From: Bacteroidota bacterium
GTDB lineage: Bacteria; Bacteroidota; Bacteroidia; Chitinophagales; UBA2359
Assembly (NCBI GenBank): GCA_020629895.1
Contig: JAHDCM010000193.1
Span: 1-5,728 of the forward strand
DNA length: 5,728 nt
Reading direction: 5' to 3'
Shown here: positions 1 through 5,728 of the stretch, in pieces
Layout of the letters: each line of letters begins with the position of its first letter
How positions within the stretch are numbered: position 1 is the stretch's first letter
Notes under the pieces: model-generated
What the model saw: only the letters and a program-made list of their open reading frames with translations
What the model was told of the DNA's origin: nothing
Databases searched by the model: none
Made by a program: the position numbers and the translations under genes

Positions 1-75
1 GTTCAATCGTGAATCGTTCAATCGTAAATCGTTCAATCGTAAATCGTTCAATCGTAAATCGTTCAATCGTAAATC
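1..75. repeat. Five tandem copies of a 15-bp repeat
   Basis: The unit GTTCAATCGTAAATC occurs five times with no spacer. Copy 1 (1-15) differs by one base (G for A at position 11 of the unit); copies 2-5 are identical. The array touches the left edge, so the true copy number may be higher. It ends one base before the stop codon of the minus-strand ATPase gene (77-79). The bases GTT at 76-78 look like the start of a sixth copy that overlaps this stop. Each unit is itself roughly two related halves (CGTTCAAT and CGTAAAT). The length is a multiple of three, and on the minus strand, in frame with the ATPase, it would read as the pentapeptide RFTIE if the stop were lost. There are no spacers, so it is not CRISPR. 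Its function is unknown; it is probably a slippage-prone intergenic minisatellite. Confidence 0.95.
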
Positions 76-76
76 G

Positions 77-943
77 TTAAAGCAGTACTTTAGAAAAGAA
101 TACGTCTTCTAGGTCGGCAGGAACGGCTTGGAAGTCATTACCAGGATGGGTATCACTATATATATGGATAACGGGGCGGCCACTAACTAATTTGTTAGAG
201 ATGAGTTGATATTGAGTTTGGTAATGTTCCATTTCTTTTTTATCAATTGATTTTTCCCAAATCATACCATTTAGATCGTGGAGGGCATCCCCTGGCTTAC
301 CTGCAAATAAGAGTTCACCTCGATTGATAATAGCCATATTAGAGCATAGCTCTTTGACATCTTGTACGATGTGGGTGGAGAGTATGACGATCACATTTTC
401 ACCAATATCGGCTAGTAGATTGTAAAAACGGTTTCGTTCTCCTGGGTCGAGACCAGCAGTAGGTTCATCTACAATGATGAGTTGAGGGTTACCAATAAGG
501 GCTTGGGCAATACCAAAACGTTGTTTCATCCCTCCTGAAAAGCTACTGATGGCTTTTTTACGGTGTTCTTGAAGGTTTACGCGTTCAAGGAGGGCATCTA
601 TTAAATCTTTGCGTTCCCCTTTGTTGGTGACGCCCTTTAGAATGGCTAGATGGTTGAGTAATTCGGGTGGCTTTACGCGTGGGTAAACGCCAAATTCTTG
701 TGGGAGGTAGCCTAGTACTTTGCGAACAGCATGTTTGTCTTGTAAGACATTAATGTCACCAAGTGTAACAGTGCCACTGTCGGCTTCGGTAAGGGTGGCA
801 ATAATCCGCATAAGGGTAGATTTGCCTGCCCCGTTGGGGCCAAGTAATCCAAACATGCCTTTGCCAATAGTAAAAGATACATTTTTGAGGGCTTGTACAC
901 CGTTAGGATAAGTCTTCGATAAGTTTTCAATGGTTAATTTCAT
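77..943 (-). CDS. ABC transporter ATP-binding protein (ATPase B)
   Basis: This is a 288-residue nucleotide-binding subunit of an ABC-2 type (CcmA-like) exporter, expected on the cytoplasmic face of the inner membrane and powering the permease encoded just upstream. All ATPase motifs are present: Walker A GPNGAGKST (35-43), Q-loop Gln82 within GYLPQEFG, signature FSGGMKQR (135-142), Walker B LIIVDE with catalytic Glu160, D-loop GLDP (164-167) and switch His191. Residues from about 220 form a C-terminal accessory domain ending in the LEDVFF motif that is common in this family. The start at 943 puts the usual MKLTIENLSKTY beginning in place; no Shine-Dalgarno is seen, only an A-rich leader. It is the last gene of the ABC operon, 81 bases after the permease. 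It is clearly paralogous to ATPase A (2490-3359), sharing the GYLPQxFG and ERN segments, but well diverged. Family assignment is firm; the substrate is not known. Confidence 0.95.
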   Translation of the reverse strand: MKLTIENLSKTYPNGVQALKNVSFTIGKGMFGLLGPNGAGKSTLMRIIATLTEADSGTVTLGDINVLQDKHAVRKVLGYLPQEFGVYPRVKPPELLNHLAILKGVTNKGERKDLIDALLERVNLQEHRKKAISSFSGGMKQRFGIAQALIGNPQLIIVDEPTAGLDPGERNRFYNLLADIGENVIVILSTHIVQDVKELCSNMAIINRGELLFAGKPGDALHDLNGMIWEKSIDKKEMEHYQTQYQLISNKLVSGRPVIHIYSDTHPGNDFQAVPADLEDVFFSKVLL

Positions 944-1024
944 GGTGTTTGTAATTTTTATTTGTTGGTTTGTTCTTTTTGTAGGTCGTCAATTGGAGAT
1001 GATTGTTACAGTTTTTTTGATTTT
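944..1024 (-). other. Intergenic gap, permease to ATPase B
   Basis: This 81-base AT-rich gap holds no convincing TAnnTTTG box, hairpin terminator or operator-like CAATAC motif on the minus strand. ATPase B is therefore most simply read as transcribed from upstream, although the gap is large enough to hide a non-consensus promoter. The bases just before the ATG (ACAAACACC) resemble those upstream of the permease start (ACAAACACT). Confidence 0.5.
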
Positions 1025-2449
1025 TTAGTAAAGGGGTAACAAGGGACTGCCATTGGTATAGCTAATAAATAGCACGATATAAGCAATTTCGAATAGCTTG
1101 AGCGCGCGGTATCGGGTACTAATAAGGGCGGTGATACTTAGTAGTAAGAATGCGATTGTAGTGATACCAATTTCAAGGGGGATTTGATACTTGAAAATCG
1201 GAATGAGTAATAGTATATTGATGAAGGTCGCAATACTAATTTTAATACCAGCTTGTAGTACTGGATGATAACTACTAGTCAAAAATAAATTTGCTAAGTT
1301 ATTTTGAGCGATGCTATTGAAAAAGCGACTATACAGTGGTAGGGCCAGTAACATCATAGCAGGTGTAATCATATAGCTAACTATCGTTTCAGTAGCATAA
1401 AAAGCAGCTATCCAGAGGGCGATGATGGTGATAATGGCAATAGGATGAAAAAGCTTTTGTAGTAGTTTCCATTCTTGAAACCATAGATAGATCCATTGTT
1501 GACTAGGAGTAATAGAATCAATACCTTTCCATTGACGGGTGGTACTAATACCTTTAGGCGAGGATAGAGGTATTTCTTTTTTGATAGTAGGTAGTATGCT
1601 GTTATTGATTTTGTAACGACCAAAAAAGAAGGCTTTTAATTGAATGAGTAAACCTAAACAAAACAGTGTAAAAAGTTTGGGCATCAAATGTAGTGTCCAG
1701 TTAGTAAAGCTCCAATCAATATATTGTAGGTCTTTTTTGTTGGTAATATAGCCGATGCCATAACCTGTCTCATTGTCAATGAGTTGTTGGGCTAGTAATT
1801 CTTGTTTTACAATACTTGTCAACTCATTGAAACCAATAACATCAAGAAAGGGAATAAAGGTAGGGTTGGTCATGGTATGAACAGTAAGAAACAAGACCAT
1901 AAACAGTATAATACGTAGTACGCGACTTTTGATGCTAGTATCAATCAGTAAAACGAAGGCAGCTAATATGCCGATAAAAGGCAAACTTAATAACGCAAAC
2001 GGTTTTAAAAAGGTAAACAAGTGAAAGCCATCTTGTATAAATACAGATAAATTACTCAAAAATAGAGTGGCGATGAGTAGAGCTAGGAAGGTGAGTAAGG
2101 TGAAGACATTACTCAACCATTGACTCCATAAAATAGTGCTATTAGATGCAGCAGTACTGCGGATGAGTCGCCCGATTCCCTGTTGGATTTTTTGTTGGTA
2201 GTTGCCTTCTAAAAAGAAAAAACCAATGATAAGTAAAACAGTATTGCACAGCACAGCTCCTAAGCTTCCTAACCAAGCTGCACTTGGCGCACCAGTATAA
2301 TTGCCAAAATAAAAAGTAGCATATTCGGCAGTATGATGGGGTATTAGGTTGATAGCAAGAAAAAGGAATAAGAAGAGACTAAGTAAAAAGCCTTTTTTCT
2401 TAACATGATGCTTGTATTGTTGATAAGCTAAATGAAATATAGTATGCAT
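1025..2449 (-). CDS. ABC-2 type permease, multi-pass membrane protein
   Basis: This 474-residue, very hydrophobic protein is the likely transmembrane channel of the exporter powered by the two flanking ATPases. About eleven membrane segments can be read: near 21-37, 60-80, 111-133, 148-169, 177-192, 255-276, 335-352, 357-373, 402-418, 424-444 and 453-465. The N-terminus is short, cytoplasmic and basic (KHHVKKK, 14-19). A polar stretch at 193-254 lies between the fifth and sixth segments, and another at 277-333 separates the two halves. The first half, with an SAAWLG segment (56-61), a long second helix and a QGIGRLI segment (90-96), resembles ABC-2 permeases of the kind found with GYLPQ-type ATPases; this is from recall of the family, not a search. 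Two halves in one chain would need two ATPase subunits, which fits the gene order. It lies 40 bases after ATPase A. The helix count is approximate and the substrate unknown. Confidence 0.85.
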   Translation of the reverse strand: MHTIFHLAYQQYKHHVKKKGFLLSLFLFLFLAINLIPHHTAEYATFYFGNYTGAPSAAWLGSLGAVLCNTVLLIIGFFFLEGNYQQKIQQGIGRLIRSTAASNSTILWSQWLSNVFTLLTFLALLIATLFLSNLSVFIQDGFHLFTFLKPFALLSLPFIGILAAFVLLIDTSIKSRVLRIILFMVLFLTVHTMTNPTFIPFLDVIGFNELTSIVKQELLAQQLIDNETGYGIGYITNKKDLQYIDWSFTNWTLHLMPKLFTLFCLGLLIQLKAFFFGRYKINNSILPTIKKEIPLSSPKGISTTRQWKGIDSITPSQQWIYLWFQEWKLLQKLFHPIAIITIIALWIAAFYATETIVSYMITPAMMLLALPLYSRFFNSIAQNNLANLFLTSSYHPVLQAGIKISIATFINILLLIPIFKYQIPLEIGITTIAFLLLSITALISTRYRALKLFEIAYIVLFISYTNGSPLLPLY

Positions 2450-2489
2450 AGTTTTAGTGTTTGTTTTGAATGAAATGGGTTGATTAACT

Positions 2490-3359
2490 CTACTGATTGG
2501 CTAAAATAAAAGCATCTTCTAGTTGTGCATAAGTAGCTTGGCTATTGGCAAACGAGCCATTGGTAGACACATAGCGCACTTTTACTTTCTCACCTAGTAA
2601 CTTAGTACGTACAATCTGATAATGATCATCTGCCTTGAGTTGATCTAGTTGGTGCTTATCCAATAAAGCTTCATAAACATGCCCCTCAGTTTGAGCTAAT
2701 AAATCACTAATCGACATATCCATTTTTAGCATTCCTTTTTCAAGCATTACTACGCGCTCACACAAATTCTCAATATCATCAATAATGTGCGAAGAGATGA
2801 GGATTGTACTTTCTTTAGCGAGGTGGGTAAGCATTTGGGTAAAAGCATTACGTTCATTAGGATCTAGCCCCACCATTGGCTCATCAAGAATGAGTAGTTG
2901 AGGTTTGGTAAGTAATGCTTGAGCAATTCCAACCCGTTGACGCATTCCGCCTGATAGATTTTTCATCGGTGTTTTAGAAGCATCTGCTAGGTTAAGGTAT
3001 GCTAGTAATTCTGCTATATTGTTCTTTAAGGCTTTAGGTTTTACTCCTTTGAGTGTACCTATATAATGGAGAAACTCAAGAGGAGTAAACTCAGGAATAT
3101 ACCCAAAATTCTGAGGGAGGTAGCCTAGTGATTTGCGGACTTCTTGGGGATATTTAAGCGCATTTACTCCATTAATTTGGTAAGTCCCCTCTGTTGGTAA
3201 AAAGATAGTCGCAATAATATTGAGTAAGGTCGATTTCCCTGCACCATTTACACCCAGTAAGCCTGTTACACCTGTTCCTAGTGCTAGGTTGATATTGAGT
3301 AAGGAAAGTAAACGACTATTAGCATAGCGATGATTGATATTTGACAGTTGTAATTGCAT
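2490..3359 (-). CDS. ABC transporter ATP-binding protein (ATPase A)
   Basis: This is a 289-residue ABC-2 type exporter ATPase and the first gene of the ABC operon. Motifs in order are Walker A GVNGAGKST (36-44), Q-loop Gln83 in GYLPQNFG, signature LSGGMRQR (135-142), Walker B LLILDE with Glu160, D-loop GLDP (164-167) and switch His191. Two small departures from the common form are Val for Pro in Walker A, and Met for Thr after the DEP of Walker B. Neither removes a catalytic residue, so it should hydrolyse ATP. Residues from about 222 form a C-terminal accessory domain ending with LEDAFI, parallel to LEDVFF in ATPase B. It is a diverged paralogue of ATPase B and may pair with it as a heterodimer. 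It lies behind a promoter with a PadR-like operator. The stop is TAG and 40 bases separate it from the permease. Confidence 0.95.
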   Translation of the reverse strand: MQLQLSNINHRYANSRLLSLLNINLALGTGVTGLLGVNGAGKSTLLNIIATIFLPTEGTYQINGVNALKYPQEVRKSLGYLPQNFGYIPEFTPLEFLHYIGTLKGVKPKALKNNIAELLAYLNLADASKTPMKNLSGGMRQRVGIAQALLTKPQLLILDEPMVGLDPNERNAFTQMLTHLAKESTILISSHIIDDIENLCERVVMLEKGMLKMDMSISDLLAQTEGHVYEALLDKHQLDQLKADDHYQIVRTKLLGEKVKVRYVSTNGSFANSQATYAQLEDAFILANQ

Positions 3360-3417
3360 GATTTTGAATTTTTGTATATGGTTATTAGGTTAAAATGATT
3401 ACTGTATATAGCTTTGT

Positions 3418-3448
3418 AAAAGGTATTGCATAGTACATAGTATTGCTA
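3418..3448 (-). promoter_or_regulatory. Predicted promoter of the ABC operon (P2)
   Basis: On the minus strand, TAG (3448-3446, a one-base miss to the -33 TTG) is followed after 20 bases by TACCTTTT (3425-3418, a one-base miss to TAnnTTTG). Transcription would start near 3411-3414, leaving a leader of about 50 bases before the ATG at 3359. Spacing and sequence match the padR promoter closely, which is the main support for this weaker box. Confidence 0.55.
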
Positions 3449-3451
3449 TGT
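3435..3451. promoter_or_regulatory. Operator-like dyad in P2 (probable PadR site)
   Basis: ACATAG-TATTG-CTATGT is a perfect inverted repeat with 6-base arms and a 5-base centre. It covers the -33 region and part of the spacer of P2, so a bound protein would block RNA polymerase. The outer ACAT and ATGT tetramers are of the kind reported in PadR-family operators, although here ACAT comes first. The heptamer TACTATG also occurs twice in tandem on the minus strand (3442-3429). PadR binding is inferred. Confidence 0.6.
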
Positions 3452-3461
3452 TTTGGGGCAA

Positions 3462-3484
3462 AAAAAATGGAAAACCCATTTTTT
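3462..3484 (-). terminator. Hairpin terminator after the padR-HAAS unit
   Basis: The arms AAAAAATGG (3462-3470) and CCATTTTTT (3476-3484) pair perfectly around a 5-base loop. On the minus strand the hairpin starts directly after the HAAS gene stop (TAG, 3487-3485) and its 3' arm runs into a T-tract, as in an intrinsic terminator. The stem has only two G-C pairs, so it may be leaky. It separates the padR-HAAS unit from the ABC operon and supports a dedicated promoter for the latter. Confidence 0.65.
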
Positions 3485-4072
3485 CTATTTCAAAAAAGTA
3501 CGTTTTAAACGTAGTAAAAGCGTGATAAAGAAGTAGAGAGCTACGGTGAGAAGCAAAGTAAATGGTATAAACCAATTGCCAAGTACTTCCTGTACGCCGT
3601 CTTGTGGCCCTAAGTTGGTAGAACCATAAGCAAAGAAACTACCTTCTTTGAAAAATAAACCAATATGTTCAGGGTCGCGTAATTCCATAAAAATGAGAAT
3701 TACAAAAGCAAACAAAAAGATATATAATAAGGCAAAAATGATATACGAAATACCATTGGTGATATTGAGGGCAATAGCCTTGAAAACATGTAAAGGATTA
3801 AAGGTACGGGTAGCTTGATCTAATTTTTTCTCAGCGACTAAAGGTTGCAAAACCACTTCTGGCGTACCTAGTTTTTGCAAAATATCAAGCAAGTCATCCA
3901 TTTCCGACTCACTTTTACTCCGCTGCATCCCCTCATAAATATGACTATTAAACTCCATCAAAATATCCGCTTGATCTGCTTGAGGCAAAATACGGATACT
4001 TCGTTTGGTGCGTTTGATATAATCATCATACACCCGCTGAGAAGCCTTATGTTGAAAGGTAAGTCGTTTCAT
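3485..4072 (-). CDS. HAAS-domain (DUF1700-like) membrane protein, PadR partner
   Basis: This 195-residue protein has a soluble helical N-terminal part (about 1-95) and two membrane segments (about 107-130 and 167-188), ending in a basic tail (LKRTFLK). The N-terminal part carries the features of the HAAS/DUF1700-like fold: helices with YDDYIKRTKRSIRILP, then ADILMEFNSHIYEG, then a leucine-rich helix closing with LGTPEVV (68-74). Proteins of this type are usually encoded immediately after a PadR regulator and are thought to be its membrane-linked signalling partner. The same arrangement is seen here: the ATG shares one base with the padR stop (TAATG), so translation is probably coupled. The loop between the membrane segments (131-166) would face outside and could be the sensing part. 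The family call rests on the motif and the neighbour; the precise role is inferred. A plus-strand reading frame across its start is a shadow. Confidence 0.8.
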   Translation of the reverse strand: MKRLTFQHKASQRVYDDYIKRTKRSIRILPQADQADILMEFNSHIYEGMQRSKSESEMDDLLDILQKLGTPEVVLQPLVAEKKLDQATRTFNPLHVFKAIALNITNGISYIIFALLYIFLFAFVILIFMELRDPEHIGLFFKEGSFFAYGSTNLGPQDGVQEVLGNWFIPFTLLLTVALYFFITLLLRLKRTFLK

Positions 4073-4404
4073 TATTTTATATTATCAATGGCATTGCACA
4101 AATTGCCCCAATAGGTATCCATCCCTTTTTTTGTTTTAGTACCATAAGGAGTTAGGTGATAGTACTTTCTAGGAATTCCCGAACTTTGCTCCACCCATTT
4201 GGAGTCTACCAAACCCGCTTTTTTGAGGCGATTCATCAAAGGATACAATGTGCCTTCTGCAATTTCAATTTCGGTATATTTTTTTACCTCTTCAATCAAT
4301 TCATAGCCATAGAACTCATTCTTTCCCAATACGCGCAACACGATATAGGATAGCACTCCCTTCTTTACCTGAGAAGTCCATTTTAGAATAAATTCGTTTT
4401 CCAT
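4072..4404 (-). CDS. PadR-family transcriptional regulator
   Basis: This is a 110-residue winged-helix DNA-binding protein, cytoplasmic and probably dimeric. Family hallmarks are a first helix WTSQVKKGVLSYIVLRVL (9-26), FYGYEL (31-36), the recognition helix region EGTLYPLMNRLKKAGLV (50-66), the wing GIPRKYYHLTPYG (76-88), and a short last helix (91-110) of the kind used for dimerisation in small PadR proteins. The frame is open for 12 more codons upstream (to 4440), but I chose the Met at 4404. The extension (QYYVFCFTFVN) is not PadR-like and its DNA is the promoter itself. PadR proteins usually repress their own operon and a nearby exporter, which fits the matching operator-like sequences before padR and before the ABC operon. 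No ligand can be inferred. It overlaps the HAAS gene by one base. Confidence 0.93.
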   Translation of the reverse strand: MENEFILKWTSQVKKGVLSYIVLRVLGKNEFYGYELIEEVKKYTEIEIAEGTLYPLMNRLKKAGLVDSKWVEQSSGIPRKYYHLTPYGTKTKKGMDTYWGNLCNAIDNIK

Positions 4405-4409
4405 ATTAA

Positions 4410-4440
4410 CAAAGGTAAAACAAAATACATAGTATTGCAA
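4410..4440 (-). promoter_or_regulatory. Predicted promoter of padR-HAAS (P1)
   Basis: On the minus strand TTG (4440-4438) is followed after 20 bases by TACCTTTG (4417-4410), a full match to the Bacteroidota -33/-7 pattern. The predicted start of transcription falls at about 4404-4406, at or next to the padR ATG, so the transcript may be leaderless. The 13-mer GCAATACTATGTA (4438-4426) occupies the -33 end, exactly as in P2. Confidence 0.75.
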
Positions 4441-4464
4441 GGTGTATTGTTAAAAGAGGTATTG
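4427..4464. promoter_or_regulatory. Operator-like region in front of padR
   Basis: ACATAG-TATTG-CAAGGT (4427-4443) is the counterpart of the P2 dyad; its left arm is identical and its right arm keeps four of six bases. The hexamer GTATTG occurs at 4432-4437, 4444-4449 and 4459-4464. P2 has the same hexamer at 3423-3428 and 3440-3445. The cluster is a reasonable candidate for autoregulation by PadR; binding is inferred. Confidence 0.5.
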
Positions 4465-4538
4465 TTTTTTACTAGGCTAGATGAAATGCATTCCTCAAAA
4501 TGATTGATAGGCTGTTCAAAATAACCACATTCATTCTG

Positions 4539-4546
4539 TATCTTTG
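4539..4546 (+). promoter_or_regulatory. Predicted -7 box of the lipoprotein gene (P3)
   Basis: TATCTTTG matches TAnnTTTG and is followed by C, as is common. The -33 side is weak (TTC at 4515-4517, 21 bases upstream). Transcription would start near 4550-4553, giving a leader of about 20 bases before the ATG at 4571, with no Shine-Dalgarno sequence in it. Confidence 0.6.
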
Positions 4547-4570
4547 CTATCACATCTAACCAAACTCATT

Positions 4571-5728
4571 ATGACCAAGCATTTATTACTCAAATTATTT
4601 AGTAGTCTGTTAATCATTAGTTTATGTACTGCTTGTGGTGGTGGAGAAGCCACGAAAGAGGCTGAAAAGGAAACCGTAGAAACGAAAAAAGAGGAACCCA
4701 AAGAAGCCATAGAAATAAAAAAAGAAGCATCGCAAGATAGTTTGCGATATCCTGACGAAAAAAACTTAAAAAATATTCGCCAACTCACTTTTGGAGGCGA
4801 TAATGCTGAGGCTTACTTCAGTTTTGGAGATGATAAATTAGTCTTACAAATTTCCAACCCCAAAGAAGGTATTGAGTGCGATCAAATTTATTATGGAGAC
4901 ATTCCACAACGTCCAGAAGATGCCTTTGATAAAAAATTATTGAGTACAGGAAAAGGACGAACCACCTGTTCCTACTTCTTGCCGGGCGATAAAAGCATTG
5001 TTTATGCATCTACCCACGAATTTGACGAAAAATGCCCCGAAGTGCCAGATCGTGAAAAGGTAGGTAAATATGTCTGGCCCATCTATCCAAGTTTCGAGAT
5101 ATATTATGCCGACTTAGAGGGTAATATTACCAAACGCCTCACAGAAAACGATTATTACGATGCCGAAGCCACTGTTTCTCCCGATGGAAAAAAAGTAGTC
5201 TTTACCTCCAATCGAAGTGGTGATTTAGAACTATACACCATGAATGTAGATGGTAGTGATGTAAAGCAAGTGACCGACGGTTTAGGCTATGATGGTGGTG
5301 CTTTTTTCTCGCCCGACAATAAACAGCTTATCTTCCGTGCTTCTCGCCCTAAAACGCCCGAAGCCATCAAAGAATACAAGGACTTACTGGCCCAAAATAT
5401 GGTCGCTCCTACCGATATGGAACTCTATGTCTGTAATGTCGATGGTTCTGATTTAAAGCAAATCACCGATCTAGGAAAAGCCAATTGGGCACCTTTTTTT
5501 CACCCTTCTGGCAAAAAGGTGATCTTCTCTTCCAATCACAAATCAACACGTGGATTTCCTTTCAACTTGTACATGATTAATGTTGACGGAACAGGCTTAG
5601 AACAAATCACCTTCGATTCACAATTCGACTCATTCCCCATGTTTTCTTATGATGGAAAGAAATTGGTCTTTGCTTCCAATCGGAATAATGGAGGTACCAG
5701 AGATACCAATGTGTTTATTGCAGATTGG
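4571..5728 (+). CDS. TolB/PD40-type beta-propeller lipoprotein, 3' end off the window
   Basis: The frame is open for 386 codons from the ATG to the window edge with no stop. The product starts with a signal peptide (about 1-21) and a likely lipidated Cys22 in SLCTAC-GGG; Cys at -3 is unusual for a lipobox. Residues 26-55 are a charged Glu/Lys-rich linker. From about 68 it shows beta-propeller repeats of the PD40 (WD40-like) kind: SPDGKKVVFTSNRSGDLELY (203-222), NVDGSDVKQVT (225-235), SPDNKQLIFRASR (247-259), HPSGKKVIFSSN (311-322), NVDGTGLEQIT (337-347) and SYDGKKLVFASNR (359-371). Cys103, Cys133 and Cys155 could form disulfides. It should sit in the cell envelope, perhaps as a binding or scaffold protein; no catalytic motif is seen. 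The last residues (NVFIADW) look like the end of the final blade, so little is probably missing. It is divergent from padR. Whether it belongs to the same system is unknown. Confidence 0.88.
   Translation, partial: MTKHLLLKLFSSLLIISLCTACGGGEATKEAEKETVETKKEEPKEAIEIKKEASQDSLRYPDEKNLKNIRQLTFGGDNAEAYFSFGDDKLVLQISNPKEGIECDQIYYGDIPQRPEDAFDKKLLSTGKGRTTCSYFLPGDKSIVYASTHEFDEKCPEVPDREKVGKYVWPIYPSFEIYYADLEGNITKRLTENDYYDAEATVSPDGKKVVFTSNRSGDLELYTMNVDGSDVKQVTDGLGYDGGAFFSPDNKQLIFRASRPKTPEAIKEYKDLLAQNMVAPTDMELYVCNVDGSDLKQITDLGKANWAPFFHPSGKKVIFSSNHKSTRGFPFNLYMINVDGTGLEQITFDSQFDSFPMFSYDGKKLVFASNRNNGGTRDTNVFIADW

Noticed and set aside
1..75. CRISPR array or replication iterons
   Set aside because: The units are only 15 bases and directly joined with no spacers. 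No Cas gene, replication initiator or DnaA-type boxes are seen.
712..930. Reading frames inside the ATPase B gene on both strands
   Set aside because: They overlap the Walker A and Q-loop coding region of a clearly real gene and show no features of their own.
1408..1623. Alternative-frame reading frame within the permease gene
   Set aside because: It is low-complexity sequence in another frame of an intact membrane protein gene.
3875..4353. Plus-strand reading frames opposite HAAS and padR
   Set aside because: They are antisense to two genes with clear family motifs and have no supporting promoter.
4405..4440. Twelve-codon N-terminal extension of PadR starting at 4440
   Set aside because: The extra residues are not PadR-like, and the DNA is the -33/-7 promoter and operator-like region.
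4531..5009. Two minus-strand reading frames (4531-4788 and 4818-5009)
   Set aside because: They lie opposite the start and first part of the lipoprotein gene, which has strong family features. Their products show no recognisable motifs.
1..5728. tRNA, rRNA, riboswitch, insertion sequence or phage attachment site
   Set aside because: No cloverleaf, conserved rRNA segment, transposase or long inverted terminal repeat could be recognised on either strand.

Overview
The window looks like chromosomal DNA from a Bacteroidota bacterium, probably in the Cytophagia/Saprospiria range. It is AT-rich, the gene starts lack recognisable Shine-Dalgarno sequences, and two promoters match the Bacteroidota -33/-7 pattern with the TAnnTTTG box. 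A lipoprotein with a Cys-Gly-Gly-Gly start also fits. The genus cannot be fixed from the sequence alone.

The layout is as follows. Positions 1-75 are five back-to-back copies of a 15-base repeat that run up to a stop codon. On the minus strand, in transcription order, lie two units. The first is padR (4404-4072) and a HAAS-type membrane protein (4072-3485), joined by a TAATG overlap and closed by a hairpin terminator (3462-3484). The second is ATPase A (3359-2490), an ABC-2 type permease (2449-1025) and ATPase B (943-77). On the plus strand, divergent from padR, a TolB/PD40-type beta-propeller lipoprotein gene starts at 4571 and runs off the right edge still open. No space between genes exceeds 300 bases; the longest are 4405-4570 and 3360-3484, and both carry promoter signals.

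The most informative feature is outside the genes. The padR promoter and the ABC operon promoter share an identical 13-mer (GCAATACTATGTA). In both it sits at the -33 end and lies exactly 8 bases before a TACCTTT -7 box. In the ABC promoter the 13-mer is part of a perfect dyad, ACATAG-N5-CTATGT. The simplest reading is that PadR binds both sites, controlling its own gene and the exporter, with the HAAS protein possibly passing a membrane signal to PadR. Two different but intact ATPases around one roughly 11-helix permease suggest an exporter with a heterodimeric motor. The substrate is unknown, and all of the regulatory model is inference.
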